Virus record (IMG/VR): IMGVR_UViG_3300050821_009973
Coordinates: 1-60,360 of that record
Source: a virus
Reading direction: 5' to 3' (one strand)
Length of the DNA stretch: 60,360 nt
Below, in pieces: positions 39,294 through 47,837 of the stretch. The notes beneath the pieces are model-generated. The model searched no databases. It was not told the DNA's origin and saw only the letters and a program-made list of their open reading frames with translations. Within the stretch, counting starts at the first letter, position 1; each line of letters opens with the position of its first letter. The position numbers and the translations under genes were made by a program.

Positions 39294-39584
39294 GTGCCAC
39301 GCAACTTGGAACCGGGTTTACGCGCCTCTGTCGCAATGCCAGCTAATCGCTCGAACTTTACTGGAGGGTGGGTGAGTGAGGAGCGGGCCAAGACGGTCAC
39401 GACGATTTGTGAGTTGTTGAGGCGGCCGATACCGCAGGTGGTGCTCAAGGGTGATGTGATGGTGGTGCAGCGGTACAAGGCGGCTTTGGAGGAAGCGTTC
39501 AAGGCGATAGGGCGTTCACGCGCGACGCATATGTCTTTGCAGGATGTGTTGAGTAAACTTGAATCGTTTTATCAGGAAAGCTAG
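39294..39584 (+). CDS. Hypothetical protein, up to 96 aa
   Basis: The convincing part is from about 39336 (ATG) onward: VSEERAKTVTTICELLRRPI, then LKGDVMVVQRYKAALEEAF and a C-terminal helix. GTG 39294 gives the longest form. Neither start has a strong ribosome site. Unknown function. About 165 bases before it hold no gene. Confidence 0.6.
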   Translation: MPRNLEPGLRASVAMPANRSNFTGGWVSEERAKTVTTICELLRRPIPQVVLKGDVMVVQRYKAALEEAFKAIGRSRATHMSLQDVLSKLESFYQES

Positions 39585-39746
39585 ATGTGGACATACCTGC
39601 CGATGCATGTGGTTTCGTACGGGTATCGGTATTACTGGCTTGGGGTTGGGTTAGCCTACTCGGAGCTGGGGGCGCAGGCGTTGCGTAAACGGGCGTTGGC
39701 GGTGGTGGGGTGGAGTGGCGAGCATCTTGAAGTTGATTTCCCATGA
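39585..39746 (+). CDS. Small aromatic-rich protein, 53 aa
   Basis: CAGGAAAG precedes the ATG. Tyr/Trp-rich (VVSYGYRYYWLGVGLAYSEL), possibly membrane associated. ATGA overlap with the next gene. Confidence 0.58.
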   Translation: MWTYLPMHVVSYGYRYYWLGVGLAYSELGAQALRKRALAVVGWSGEHLEVDFP

Positions 39747-39952
39747 CCACTGCCCTTGATGCCTTACCGATCGATCATCGGTTGCGCAATTTGCCGTTGT
39801 GTGAGATTCAGGCGCAGTATCAGTGGAGGGGGACGAAGCAGCCAGATGACTGGTATTTGGTCAAGCGCAGTTTCAGGGTTGCGATGAACACGTACAACGA
39901 TTTGGGTGCGGGGTGGATGGCGTACCGGTTCAGGGTGAAGGAGGATGAATGA
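39743..39952 (+). CDS. Hypothetical protein, 69 aa
   Basis: Contains LCEIQAQYQWRGTKQPDDWY and RFRVKEDE; soluble, mixed. Coupled to both neighbours through ATGA overlaps. Unknown. Confidence 0.6.
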   Translation: MTTALDALPIDHRLRNLPLCEIQAQYQWRGTKQPDDWYLVKRSFRVAMNTYNDLGAGWMAYRFRVKEDE

Positions 39953-40245
39953 CGACGCGCCGATCATTTTTCAAGCTACTGGGCGGGGTGGGGGCGCTGT
40001 TTGGAGCCAGTGTCTCTGGGCAGACGAGGACCGCCGCCCTGCCGGTGGCCACGTTTGGGAATCTGCAGGCGCCCGATGTTCCGACCTTGAATCCTTGTCC
40101 GCCGGTTGGCTCGTGTGAGTGGCAGCGGTGGCAGGATGAGCTGATGCAGCAGCGGGCCACGATTGCGGGGCAGAAGGCCAGGATTGCGTTGCTGGAAGCG
40201 CAGGTTCAGAAGCAGCGCTCGGCGCTGGACGGCAACTATCTATGA
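39949..40245 (+). CDS. Protein with Tat-like signal peptide and C-terminal coiled coil, 98 aa
   Basis: The N-terminus TTRRSFFKLLGGVGALFGAS matches the twin-arginine consensus (S/T-R-R-x-F-x-K/L) with a moderately hydrophobic segment and a possible cleavage near SVSGQT. Residues 60-95 form a charged helix (ATIAGQKARIALLEAQVQKQ). Export of a phage-encoded helical protein would place it in the periplasm, as for a spanin-like factor, but this is inference. Confidence 0.62.
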   Translation: MTTRRSFFKLLGGVGALFGASVSGQTRTAALPVATFGNLQAPDVPTLNPCPPVGSCEWQRWQDELMQQRATIAGQKARIALLEAQVQKQRSALDGNYL

Positions 40246-40400
40246 GTCACCCGCGCGGGACCAGACCGCGGTTGCAGGACTCAATTTCCAAGCATCGGCA
40301 GGCGTGGTTGCGGGTAGGGTTGGATCCGTATCCGGAGTTGCGCAAGCAGGTGAACATGCCGCAGGTGCAGAAGTTGCCGGTGGCGCCTGAGAAGAAATGA
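40242..40400 (+). CDS. Small basic protein, 52 aa
   Basis: ATGA overlaps on both sides. Basic N-terminus, Pro-containing, KHRQAWLRVGLDPYPELRKQ in the middle. Unknown. Confidence 0.55.
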   Translation: MSHPRGTRPRLQDSISKHRQAWLRVGLDPYPELRKQVNMPQVQKLPVAPEKK

Positions 40401-40561
40401 CCAAGCATGGGCTGCACATTCCGCAGCATGCGCGGGTGCTTTGTCAGTGTGTGATTTGCAAGGCGATAGTTGAGTATCGAATGTATGCGGTGCCCAGGGA
40501 CGGGCCTATCTGTACGGTCTGTCTGGGGCCGATGGTGGTGGTGCGGGTCAAGGGCAAATGA
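40397..40561 (+). CDS. Small zinc-ribbon protein, 54 aa
   Basis: Two CxxC pairs (CQCVIC and CTVC) about 20 residues apart form a probable zinc ribbon. ATGA overlaps on both sides. Such mini zinc ribbons often bind nucleic acids or RNA polymerase; no specific evidence here. Confidence 0.62.
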   Translation: MTKHGLHIPQHARVLCQCVICKAIVEYRMYAVPRDGPICTVCLGPMVVVRVKGK

Positions 40562-40737
40562 TTCTGATGATGCGGCAGGAGTTGCTTGATCTGTTGTTGC
40601 AGATTCGATGCGAGCTGCTGGCGCATGCGAGCGACTATCACCATGTGACCTCCAACGAGCTGCTGGAGCGCTTGGATGAGGCCATTATTCAAGGGCAGCG
40701 ACCCCCCTGGCGCGGTCCCGACTCGATTCCGAAATGA
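40558..40737 (+). CDS. Small helical protein, 59 aa
   Basis: Leu-rich helices (MMRQELLDLLLQIRCELLAH, then LLERLDEAIIQG) followed by a Pro-rich tail. Coupled to both neighbours. Unknown. Confidence 0.58.
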   Translation: MILMMRQELLDLLLQIRCELLAHASDYHHVTSNELLERLDEAIIQGQRPPWRGPDSIPK

Positions 40738-41009
40738 CGCCTGCGCACTGGCATGGGTTGTTGTGCAAGAAGTGTCGGCAGGTCGTGATGAAAGCCACGA
40801 TAGGGGATCATGTTCAACGCTGGTGTAGCTGCACCTTTCATGCTGCAGATCACGGCCAAGCATTTCGTAGCTGGCATCAGCCCGAAGGTGCGCTCGGCCC
40901 CGATTCTGTACTGGATGATCTTGCGGCAATGGGACGAGGCTCAGATCCGCACCTACTGCCAGTACCATGGGTGGACGGTGGCCAAGGTCGATGGCCCACC
41001 CGCAGGTGA
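40734..41009 (+). CDS. Zinc-ribbon frame overlapping another gene
   Basis: ATGA-coupled start at 40734. The first 35 residues (LLCKKCRQVVMKATIGDHVQ then WCSC) look like a complete zinc ribbon, but the remainder reads like an out-of-frame translation of the gene at 40810. Either the two frames overlap for 200 bases or they are joined by a frameshift or a sequence error. Confidence 0.4.
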   Translation: MTPAHWHGLLCKKCRQVVMKATIGDHVQRWCSCTFHAADHGQAFRSWHQPEGALGPDSVLDDLAAMGRGSDPHLLPVPWVDGGQGRWPTRR

Positions 41010-41049
41010 GGCGGCTCAAATCTACAGCCGTCGTTATAACCTGAAGTGA
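40810..41049 (+). CDS. Hypothetical protein, up to 79 aa
   Basis: Convincing protein-like sequence from about 40840 (MLQITAKHFVAGISPKVRSA, then LRQWDEAQIRTYCQYHGW). Resembles short phage proteins of unknown role. It lies in the +1 frame relative to the zinc-ribbon start at 40734, so it could be the second half of one chain. Confidence 0.6.
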   Translation: MFNAGVAAPFMLQITAKHFVAGISPKVRSAPILYWMILRQWDEAQIRTYCQYHGWTVAKVDGPPAGEAAQIYSRRYNLK

Positions 41050-41098
41050 GGCGCTTTTTACGGGTTTAAGGTATGCGTGCCGGCGGTAGGCTTACCGC

Positions 41099-41371
41099 AT
41101 GGACGCCAAACATCTGGAACCCATTTTTGCCTGGATCGGGGGCTTTGTAGTCAGCTTCCTGGGGGTGGCGATTTTTTGCTATTTCCTGGCGATGCTGGTG
41201 GATGTGGTGTATTTGCAGCGACGTCGCAAGCGGCCCGCCTGCAAGGCGGTGGCGCAGGCCACGCAATATCGCATGACTCGGTTTGGGGAAGCTGAGGAGG
41301 AGGCGTTGGTGGCGGTGGAGCGGCGCATTGCGCAGGCGGTGCAGCAGACGTTGTTGCGACGGGTGAGCTGA
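41099..41371 (+). CDS. Membrane protein, 90 aa
   Basis: One or two helices (IGGFVVSFLGVAIFCYFLAM, then LVDVVYL), a basic segment (QRRRKRPACK) and an amphipathic C-terminal helix. Its stop codon overlaps the 5' end of the tRNA by two bases. Unknown. Confidence 0.65.
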   Translation: MDAKHLEPIFAWIGGFVVSFLGVAIFCYFLAMLVDVVYLQRRRKRPACKAVAQATQYRMTRFGEAEEEALVAVERRIAQAVQQTLLRRVS

Positions 41372-41442
41372 ACCGTTCATCCAGTGGCCCAGGATTCCGC
41401 CCTTTCACGGCGGCAACACGGGTTCGAATCCCGTACGGTTCG
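41370..41442 (+). tRNA. tRNA-Glu (anticodon UUC)
   Basis: GAACCGT pairs with ACGGTTC to make the acceptor stem. The anticodon arm CCGCC-CTTTCAC-GGCGG gives UUC and the T arm ACGGG-TTCGAAT-CCCGT is perfect. CCA is not encoded (CCC follows G73). The tRNA is squeezed between two genes: it overlaps the upstream stop by two bases and an ATG follows four bases later. Confidence 0.92.
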
Positions 41443-41445
41443 CCC

Positions 41446-41625
41446 ATGAGCTTCATCTTCGCCTTGCGCGGTGACAAGTTCCCTCGCCAGTGTGACTGGT
41501 GCCAGACCATGCTCACCGAAGACACCGCCATTCCGATCTCGGGCGGCGAGTGGGTCTGTGCGCCCTGCCTGGGCATCATTCTGAGCGGCGAAATCATCAA
41601 GAGGCTGGACAAGCCTCGGTCTTGA
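41446..41625 (+). CDS. Zinc-ribbon protein directly after the tRNA, 59 aa
   Basis: CDWC (residues about 16-19) and CAPC (about 41-44) form a probable zinc ribbon in a 59-aa protein. There is no room for a usual ribosome site between the tRNA 3' end and the ATG, so tRNA processing would leave a nearly leaderless message, or translation starts before processing. Confidence 0.6.
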   Translation: MSFIFALRGDKFPRQCDWCQTMLTEDTAIPISGGEWVCAPCLGIILSGEIIKRLDKPRS

Positions 41626-41745
41626 CCTAGACAATCCCCAGAAAGTGGGGATACACTAGCCGTCCAACGCGCCTAGCGCGCCGCACGGCCCTTCCGTTCG
41701 GCCCTCCTTCCGGAACCACGGGAACCTGCTCTTAGGAGCATTCCC
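41626..41745 (+). promoter_or_regulatory. Leader and possible promoter of the structural module
   Basis: TAGACA (41628-41633) and TACACT (41652-41657) are 18 bases apart, a fair sigma70 match. Between them ATCCCCA and TGGGGAT form a 7-bp hairpin. The 120-base leader ends with CTTAGGAGCATTCCC before ATG 41746. No other gene is seen in it. Confidence 0.4.
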
Positions 41746-42621
41746 ATGGCTGGTATCGCACCTCCCGTAGCCACGATCCCTGGCGTAGCCAGTGGCACGA
41801 TTGATTCATCCCCGAGCATCTGCACCGACACCCCGGCCTACTGCTCGACCAACATTCCGATCATGGTGGGCAATTCGGGCACTGTCTTAGCCTCGGCCAC
41901 GCTCGGAAACCTGACCCTTGGCACGGCTCTGGACGCCATTTACGGGCCGACCAACAACAACTGTCCGGGCATCTGGGTCAACATGCCCTCCACGGCCCTG
42001 GCGGCGCCGAACAATGTAGCTGGGGTGTATTGGTGTGTGATGACCTCCACCACGGTGGGCACCGTTTACACGGCGCAGCCGGCCAATGCGGGGGTAGCGC
42101 AGGTTTTCATCGCGGCCTCCCAAAGCGGGGCCGCTGGGGCGGTGGCGCAGGTGCAGGTGGTCTCTCCCCTGACTCCGCCCACCGGCACTTTGACGATCGC
42201 CACCGGCACGGGCTCAGGCTACACGGCGGCCATCACCGCGCTTCCCGCCATCGCCTTTGCCTGCCAGGGCGGCACCGTGCAGCCCACCGGGGCCATCAGT
42301 TTTACCGGCGTGCACTCGGCCTTTAACAGCGCCGGGGCTAAGACTCTGCGTGGCGTGGTGTCGGCGGCGGCCTTGCTCACGACCCCTGCGGTGGTTGCCT
42401 CCTCGGCCCTAACCACCGGGGTCTCGGCGGTGATGACGGCAGTGTCAGCTCTGTGGTTAGGCGCCTCGAACTCGTGGCGCTTTGTCACGGCCGGGTCGGT
42501 GCCGACCTTCTCGGTTCTGGATGCCTCTGGGACGCTCTACATCGGGGCCACGCAGCAGGTAGCGGTGGCCACCGATTGGGACATCATGCATTCCTTCCAA
42601 GCCACCATTAACCAGTTCTGA
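41746..42621 (+). CDS. Beta-rich virion protein, 291 aa
   Basis: Thr/Ala/Ser/Val-rich with repeated beta strands and few charges, as in phage decoration or fibre proteins. Segments such as PANAGVAQVFIAASQSG and TLYIGATQQVAVATDWD fit jelly-roll-like virion domains. A long leader and strong ribosome site suggest high expression. Exact role unknown. Confidence 0.75.
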   Translation: MAGIAPPVATIPGVASGTIDSSPSICTDTPAYCSTNIPIMVGNSGTVLASATLGNLTLGTALDAIYGPTNNNCPGIWVNMPSTALAAPNNVAGVYWCVMTSTTVGTVYTAQPANAGVAQVFIAASQSGAAGAVAQVQVVSPLTPPTGTLTIATGTGSGYTAAITALPAIAFACQGGTVQPTGAISFTGVHSAFNSAGAKTLRGVVSAAALLTTPAVVASSALTTGVSAVMTAVSALWLGASNSWRFVTAGSVPTFSVLDASGTLYIGATQQVAVATDWDIMHSFQATINQF

Positions 42622-42626
42622 GCCGC

Positions 42627-42872
42627 ATGGCAGCCATTGTGCGGATTCACGCCGAATCGGATCAACCGATCCTGGTGACGGTCGCTGGGGACAGTAAACC
42701 GTCCCACGTGGTTGAGCTAGCCCCTGGGGGCTCGGATGTGGCGTTGCCGTTAGCCACGGGCGACTTCATCACGATTGCGGAGCAAGCCACTACGACGTCC
42801 AGGTCGTCGACGGCTGATCCTCCGGTTCTCACGGACCTGTTCACGCCCACGCCTGACGTCAAGGAGAGCTGA
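42627..42872 (+). CDS. Small virion-module protein, 81 aa
   Basis: Begins five bases after the previous stop and shares its last base with the next ATG. Beta-rich with VVELAPGGSDVALPLATGDF. Probably a minor structural or assembly protein; no family recognised. Confidence 0.65.
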   Translation: MAAIVRIHAESDQPILVTVAGDSKPSHVVELAPGGSDVALPLATGDFITIAEQATTTSRSSTADPPVLTDLFTPTPDVKES

Positions 42873-43282
42873 TGGATTACTCCAAGCAAGGCGGCGGCAC
42901 CCGGATCCTGGATCAGCTCAAGGCCAGGACCTTGGCCACTGGGCAAGGTCAGAGTCTAACTGGGGCCAGGGCAACCGGTTCGCACCGAGTCGAGCAGGTA
43001 GCGCAGGCGATCAAGCCTGGGCAGATGTGCTCGGACCCTGGTCTTTGCCAGGTACGCGATAAGAAGACGGCCGACATGAAGGCGGGCATGGTGGGTTTGG
43101 ATCCGGTCAACAATGGTCAGAGTCCGGTTGAAAATCGCTGGCCGCTCGAATCCGGGTCCAAGTCGCATGCCCATGCCAATGGGATGTTCTTGCACGAGCA
43201 TCCTTCGGATCAAGGTGAGCAGAGCCGGGTTGCCACGACGGGACAGAAGAGCAAGTCGATTTTCCAGCGCGGCTTGAAGTAG
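42872..43282 (+). CDS. Hypothetical protein before TerL, 136 aa
   Basis: Gly/Gln/Lys-rich and probably flexible (SKQGGGTRILDQLKARTLAT), with HAHANGMFLHEHPSD near residue 100 that could bind metal. Located immediately before the terminase gene. Unknown. Confidence 0.65.
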   Translation: MDYSKQGGGTRILDQLKARTLATGQGQSLTGARATGSHRVEQVAQAIKPGQMCSDPGLCQVRDKKTADMKAGMVGLDPVNNGQSPVENRWPLESGSKSHAHANGMFLHEHPSDQGEQSRVATTGQKSKSIFQRGLK

Positions 43283-43286
43283 GGCC

Positions 43287-44852
43287 GTGGGCATCGCGCA
43301 TGAGGCCGGCAACCCGCACGCCTTCAAGGGGCTGCCGGCTGCACTGCGCAAAAACACCCCTGGGTACAACGCGGTCGATCTGATTCTGGAGGAAGCGGCC
43401 GAGTTTCAGGACGATCCGCTCGGTTTTGCGATTTGGAACTACCCGTGGGGGGCGGAGAACTCGCCGCTGCACAAGTTTCCTGGGCCCGACACCTGGCAGA
43501 CGGACACGCTAGGGGAGATTGGCAATGCCCTGCAGGCGGGAGCTGAGAACGGGTGCCTGATTCAGAAGGCCATTCGCAGCGGTCACGGCACCGGCAAATC
43601 GGCTCTGGTGGGCATGTTGTGCGATTGGGCCATGGCCACGATGGCTCGGACTCGGGGTGTGGTCACGGCGATGACGGAGCCGCAGCTTCGCACCAAGACC
43701 TGGTCGGAGATTGCCAAATGGCATGGCATGTCGCTCACCCAGCATCTTTTCGAGGTCCAGGGTCGATCCATTATTGCGAAGGGTGTGGACAAGTCTGGCC
43801 AGGCGCTTTCACGTATTTGGAGGATCGATGCCGTCCCCTGGTCTGTGCACGCGCCCTCGGCCTTTGCCGGCTTGCACAACTTGGGGCGCCGGATCCTGCT
43901 GATCTTCGACGAGGCCAGCGAAATTGACGATGAGATTTGGCGCGTCAGCCGCGGGGCTTTGACCGACGCCAACACCCAGATTCTGTGGCTGGTGATGGGG
44001 CAGCCGACTCAGACCTCGGGCCAGTTCTACAACTGCTTTTCCTCCAAGGAGTGGACCTGTCGCACGGTGGACGCGCGGCAGTCGCGCTTTTCGAACAAGA
44101 AGCTCTTGCAGCAATGGATCGAAGACTATGGTGAGGATTCCGACTTCGTACGGGTGCGTGTGCGAGGGCTTCCCCCCCGGGCAGGCATCTCCAATTTTAT
44201 TTCTGTTGATGCCGTACAGGCCGCCCGGCACCGGGATATGGACCGCACCCTATGGCTGCAGATGCCCAAGCGCATGTCGATTGATCCGGCCCGGTTCGGC
44301 GATGACTCAAGCGTTATCACTCTGCGACAGGGCCAGAAACTCATCAAGCAGTGGAAGTACAGCGGATTGGACGGACCCGATCTAGCCTCCCGCGCCGTGC
44401 TGGAGGTGTGGCAGAACCATCGCGATATCACGGGCTGTGCCGTGGACGCCATTGGAATTGGCGCCTCGTGTTGCGATGCCTTAAAGCGCGTGCAGGGCTT
44501 TCCTCTGCTTGAGGTGAACGTCGCGGCTCCCGCGACCGATGATACCACATACACCAACCTTCGTGCCGAACTATGGGACCGCATGCGCAAATGGATGCAA
44601 ACCGCAGAAATCCCGGACGATCAAGAGCTGGAAAACCAGTTGTGTTCCCTGAAGTACGGGTTCGACGGCAAGAGTCGGATTCAGATGCAGTCGAAGAAGG
44701 ATCTGGAGGCGGAGGGATACCCCTCCCCCGACCTGGCCGACTCTCTGTCCTTGTCCTTTTTCGAGGACGTCGTGATTCGCAAGGCCGCTCTTAAAGCGCC
44801 GCATTTGCCAAGTCGCACGCGCCTGGGGCTGGTATGGAATCGGCGTCGGTAA
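43287..44852 (+). CDS. terL: Terminase large subunit (TerL)
   Basis: This 521-aa packaging motor has an N-terminal ATPase and a C-terminal nuclease. The P-loop GHGTGKS begins at about residue 99, and Walker B ILLIFDEAS has Asp208/Glu209. The coupling segment VMGQPTQTSGQFYN follows. Nuclease acidic residues appear in MSIDPARFGDDSSV (Asp333), AVDAIGIG and SPDLADSLSLSF. The start is GTG 43287, close behind the previous stop. It overlaps the next gene by 19 bases. TerS is remote, at 22229. Confidence 0.93.
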   Translation: MGIAHEAGNPHAFKGLPAALRKNTPGYNAVDLILEEAAEFQDDPLGFAIWNYPWGAENSPLHKFPGPDTWQTDTLGEIGNALQAGAENGCLIQKAIRSGHGTGKSALVGMLCDWAMATMARTRGVVTAMTEPQLRTKTWSEIAKWHGMSLTQHLFEVQGRSIIAKGVDKSGQALSRIWRIDAVPWSVHAPSAFAGLHNLGRRILLIFDEASEIDDEIWRVSRGALTDANTQILWLVMGQPTQTSGQFYNCFSSKEWTCRTVDARQSRFSNKKLLQQWIEDYGEDSDFVRVRVRGLPPRAGISNFISVDAVQAARHRDMDRTLWLQMPKRMSIDPARFGDDSSVITLRQGQKLIKQWKYSGLDGPDLASRAVLEVWQNHRDITGCAVDAIGIGASCCDALKRVQGFPLLEVNVAAPATDDTTYTNLRAELWDRMRKWMQTAEIPDDQELENQLCSLKYGFDGKSRIQMQSKKDLEAEGYPSPDLADSLSLSFFEDVVIRKAALKAPHLPSRTRLGLVWNRRR

Positions 44853-45064
44853 GTGTTCAGCGTCTGGTTGAGATTGACGTGGTCGATCACGAGCATGTGG
44901 TCACGCGCATCTATGGCGATGGGACCTACGAGAGCATGTCGCTACTGGTTTGTGATTTTGTGCGGCACATTGCGTTGATGTGGAAGGTTCCGGAGGACGC
45001 GGTGTGGCTCTGGGTCGATAAAGAGCGCTACAACCACACCACCGACGCGCAGGAGGTGCATTAA
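44834..45064 (+). CDS. Hypothetical protein, 76 aa
   Basis: Starts within the TerL end. VDVVDHEHVVTRIYGDGTYE is beta-like and KVPEDAVWLWVDKERYN is helical. Unknown; ends exactly one base before the next start. Confidence 0.65.
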   Translation: MESASVSVQRLVEIDVVDHEHVVTRIYGDGTYESMSLLVCDFVRHIALMWKVPEDAVWLWVDKERYNHTTDAQEVH

Positions 45065-45352
45065 ATGGACGCCTTCAACTACACCCACATCACGGCCAAC
45101 ACCACCAAGGTCATCATTGCAGCGCTGGGGGCAGGAGTGCCCCCGGTCGGCATTCTGGGCGGTATTACGGTGAACAACCCAGGCACCTCGTGGGTCATCA
45201 CGATCTACGACAACGGGGCGGCCTCCGGCAATGTGATAGCGGCGTTCACCGCGGCCAATGGTTATGTATTTGGTCCGCCGATCCGGCTTAGCGCGGGGTT
45301 GACCTTTTCGGCCAGCGGCACTCCGGGCGACCTTTTGATCGCATGGCTCTGA
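45065..45352 (+). CDS. Small beta-sandwich virion protein, 95 aa
   Basis: Pattern ITANTTKVIIAALGAGVPPV, VNNPGTSWVITIYDNGAASG and a hydrophobic end matches the small beta-domain proteins found near portals in many phages, probably decoration or adaptor elements. Overlaps the next gene by ten bases. Confidence 0.7.
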   Translation: MDAFNYTHITANTTKVIIAALGAGVPPVGILGGITVNNPGTSWVITIYDNGAASGNVIAAFTAANGYVFGPPIRLSAGLTFSASGTPGDLLIAWL

Positions 45353-45534
45353 CCTATTCCTACGATGCGAGCGCCGATGTGATGACGATCGAGGGGGTCA
45401 AGTACAGCGGGGCGCTGCTGCGCAAGCTGGGCGTGATCCCGGTTGGCAAGCTGATCCGGGTGATTGCGCGCACCGATGGGGTGTTAACGCTGCGTGTGGT
45501 GCTGGATGAAGCGGAACTGAAGGATAAGAGTTGA
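45343..45534 (+). CDS. Hypothetical protein, 63 aa
   Basis: Short alpha/beta protein (YSYDASADVMTIEGVKYSGA), ending in a TTGA overlap with the portal gene. Unknown role in the head module. Confidence 0.65.
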   Translation: MALTYSYDASADVMTIEGVKYSGALLRKLGVIPVGKLIRVIARTDGVLTLRVVLDEAELKDKS

Positions 45535-47837
45535 GTTACACCGGTTCTGGCTCGCAGTCCACCGGTCTACAGATCGCGCCTCTGGTCGTCTACAAAAAGG
45601 CGATGGATCCGGAGACGACGCCGGCCGAGCAGAACGTTTATCCCACGATTCAGACCGAGAATATCTTAGCTGGCCACATCCGTGTGTGCTGGGAGCGCAA
45701 CAAGATTTTCAAGGAGAAGATTCAGCTAGAGCTGTTGCAGTGTTTGCGGGCCAAGAACAATCAGTATTCACAGGCCGAGCTTGCCACGATGCAGCAGCAG
45801 GGCGGAGCCAACTTTGTTTGGATCCCCATCACCGAGACCAAAACCCGTGCCTGTTCGGCCTGGGTTCGGGAAATTTTGCTGCCGGTCGGGGATCGAGCCT
45901 GGCAGTTGACCCCCAGTGCCATACCCGAAATGCCCAAGGAGTTCAAGGAAGCGCTGCTCAAACAGGCCACCGAGAAGGCGTCGCAGGCGATGCAGGAGCA
46001 GAGCCAGGGCGCCGGGATGCTGATGAGTCGCGAGGAATACCGCGAGCTGACTTGGGAAATTCACAACCAGATGCACGATGACGTCCTGAAGCGAGCTATG
46101 AAGCTGGCTAAGGAGTGCGCCGCTCGCATGGAAGACCGTGTCGAGACGTTGCTCCAGACAGGCGGTTACTACAAGGCGATGGATGAGTTCATCGAAGACT
46201 TTAGTGTCTTCAAGGCCGCCATATTGTGTGGACCAATCTGGGAGCGCCGGCACACACTGGAGTGGTTGCCAGGTTGGAAGCTCGGGGTCAAGAACGAAAA
46301 GCACATGGTATGGCGCCGCATCGATCCATTCGACGCCTTCCCAGCGCCGTATGCGACTGATTGTCAGAAGGGCGATTTCATCGTCCGCATCCGTTATCGG
46401 CGCGACGAACTGTTCGACATGATTGGGATCCCGGGCTTCCGCGAGGACATGATTCGCGAGTGCCTGCGCGCTTATTCGAACGGCCATCTTGAAGCTTGGC
46501 TGTGGACCGAAGCGGAACGGCAGCGGCTCCAGAACGAAACGATGTATACGTTTTTGAGCCCCTGGGGAATCATCGATTGCCTGTGGTACTGGGGTTCGGT
46601 GCCCGGCTGGAAGATCATGTCGTGGGGCATAGAAGGGTCCGAGAACATGGACCCTGTCAAAGACTATGAAGTCGAGGCTCAACTGATCGGCCCCTATGTG
46701 ATCTCGTGCCGTATTAATCCCGATCCCATGCGACGCCGTCCGTTCTGGAAGGCTTGCTATTCAGCAAAACCGGGAGCCTTCTGGGGGCATGGAGTTCCTG
46801 AATTGGCCGAGACCAGTCAGAAGATGTGCAATGCAGCAGCTTCAGCACTTGCTGACAATATGGGCATGTCGTCAGGCCCGATGGTGTGGGTTCACACCGA
46901 TAGGCTGGCAGATGGAGAGTCTTCGGTTGATGTTTTTCCATGGCGTGTGTGGCAGTTAAAGTCTGATCCTACTCAAGGTGTTAATCCAGGGGTTGGGTTC
47001 TTCCAGGCCGACAATAACTCAGTCGCATTACAGGGAATCATCGACAAATACGATTTAAGGGCGGACGACGATACAGGCATTCCCCGCTACACCTACGGCA
47101 ACGATCAGCAGGTCGGTGGTGCCGCGGACACGTACGCGGGCTTATCCATGTTGATGAACAACGCGGCCAAGGGCATGCGCCGTGGCATTTCGAACATCGA
47201 TGTCAATGTGATTGAGCCCACTTTGCAGATGACGTACGAGTTCGAAATGTTATGGGGGAAGGATCAAACCGTCAAGGGCGATTCGCACATTGAGGCGCGC
47301 GGGGCTGCGGCCATTTTGGTTAAGGAGTCGCAACGGCAGGGCCGTATGCAAGCGCTCACGGTCATTGGACAGAATCCGATGGCGATGCAGATCGTGGGTC
47401 TGACTGGCTACGCCAAGCTGTTGCAGAACGCGTTGCGCTCGATGGATGGAGCGGACGACTCGGTGGTGCCGAACGATAAGGATGTGCAGAAGATGCAGGA
47501 CGAGCAGAGTCAGCAGCAGGCCGAGCAGCTTCAGCAGCAGCAGGCGGCGGCGGCGCAGCAGGTCCAGTGGCAGGCCGATCAGAACGACAAGGATCGGCAG
47601 AACAAGGTCGATGTGGCCAACATCCAGGCCGACAGCAAGAAGACGGTCGAGGGGGCTCGGATTGGCCTTAAGAAGGCAGAAATGGACAGCCAGCCCAAGG
47701 GCATCCGTTTCGAGCATGACGAGCAGGGTCGCATTGTCAGTGCCATTCCGACCACTGGAGAGGGGGGCACTACCAAGGGTGCCGGCACGACCACGGGGGC
47801 CGGCAAGTCGTCTAAACCGAGCGGGGGTGGTAAGTGA
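45531..47837 (+). CDS. Portal protein, 768 aa
   Basis: Length, position after TerL and overall layout fit a podovirus portal, the dodecameric ring through which DNA is packaged. Features include an N-terminal helical clip, ATKxR-like acidic wing segments with GDFIVRIRYRRDELFDMIG, and PFWKACYSAKPGAFWGHGVP in the conserved core. The C-terminal 120 residues form a Gln-rich helical barrel-like tail (QSQQQAEQLQQQQAAAAQQ). Start is TTG 45531, overlapping the previous stop. Confidence 0.85.
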   Translation: MSYTGSGSQSTGLQIAPLVVYKKAMDPETTPAEQNVYPTIQTENILAGHIRVCWERNKIFKEKIQLELLQCLRAKNNQYSQAELATMQQQGGANFVWIPITETKTRACSAWVREILLPVGDRAWQLTPSAIPEMPKEFKEALLKQATEKASQAMQEQSQGAGMLMSREEYRELTWEIHNQMHDDVLKRAMKLAKECAARMEDRVETLLQTGGYYKAMDEFIEDFSVFKAAILCGPIWERRHTLEWLPGWKLGVKNEKHMVWRRIDPFDAFPAPYATDCQKGDFIVRIRYRRDELFDMIGIPGFREDMIRECLRAYSNGHLEAWLWTEAERQRLQNETMYTFLSPWGIIDCLWYWGSVPGWKIMSWGIEGSENMDPVKDYEVEAQLIGPYVISCRINPDPMRRRPFWKACYSAKPGAFWGHGVPELAETSQKMCNAAASALADNMGMSSGPMVWVHTDRLADGESSVDVFPWRVWQLKSDPTQGVNPGVGFFQADNNSVALQGIIDKYDLRADDDTGIPRYTYGNDQQVGGAADTYAGLSMLMNNAAKGMRRGISNIDVNVIEPTLQMTYEFEMLWGKDQTVKGDSHIEARGAAAILVKESQRQGRMQALTVIGQNPMAMQIVGLTGYAKLLQNALRSMDGADDSVVPNDKDVQKMQDEQSQQQAEQLQQQQAAAAQQVQWQADQNDKDRQNKVDVANIQADSKKTVEGARIGLKKAEMDSQPKGIRFEHDEQGRIVSAIPTTGEGGTTKGAGTTTGAGKSSKPSGGGK

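Noticed and set aside
41370-41442. tRNA-Glu as an integration (att) site
   Set aside because: No integrase or recombinase gene is visible, and the tRNA is complete and promoter-embedded in a gene run.
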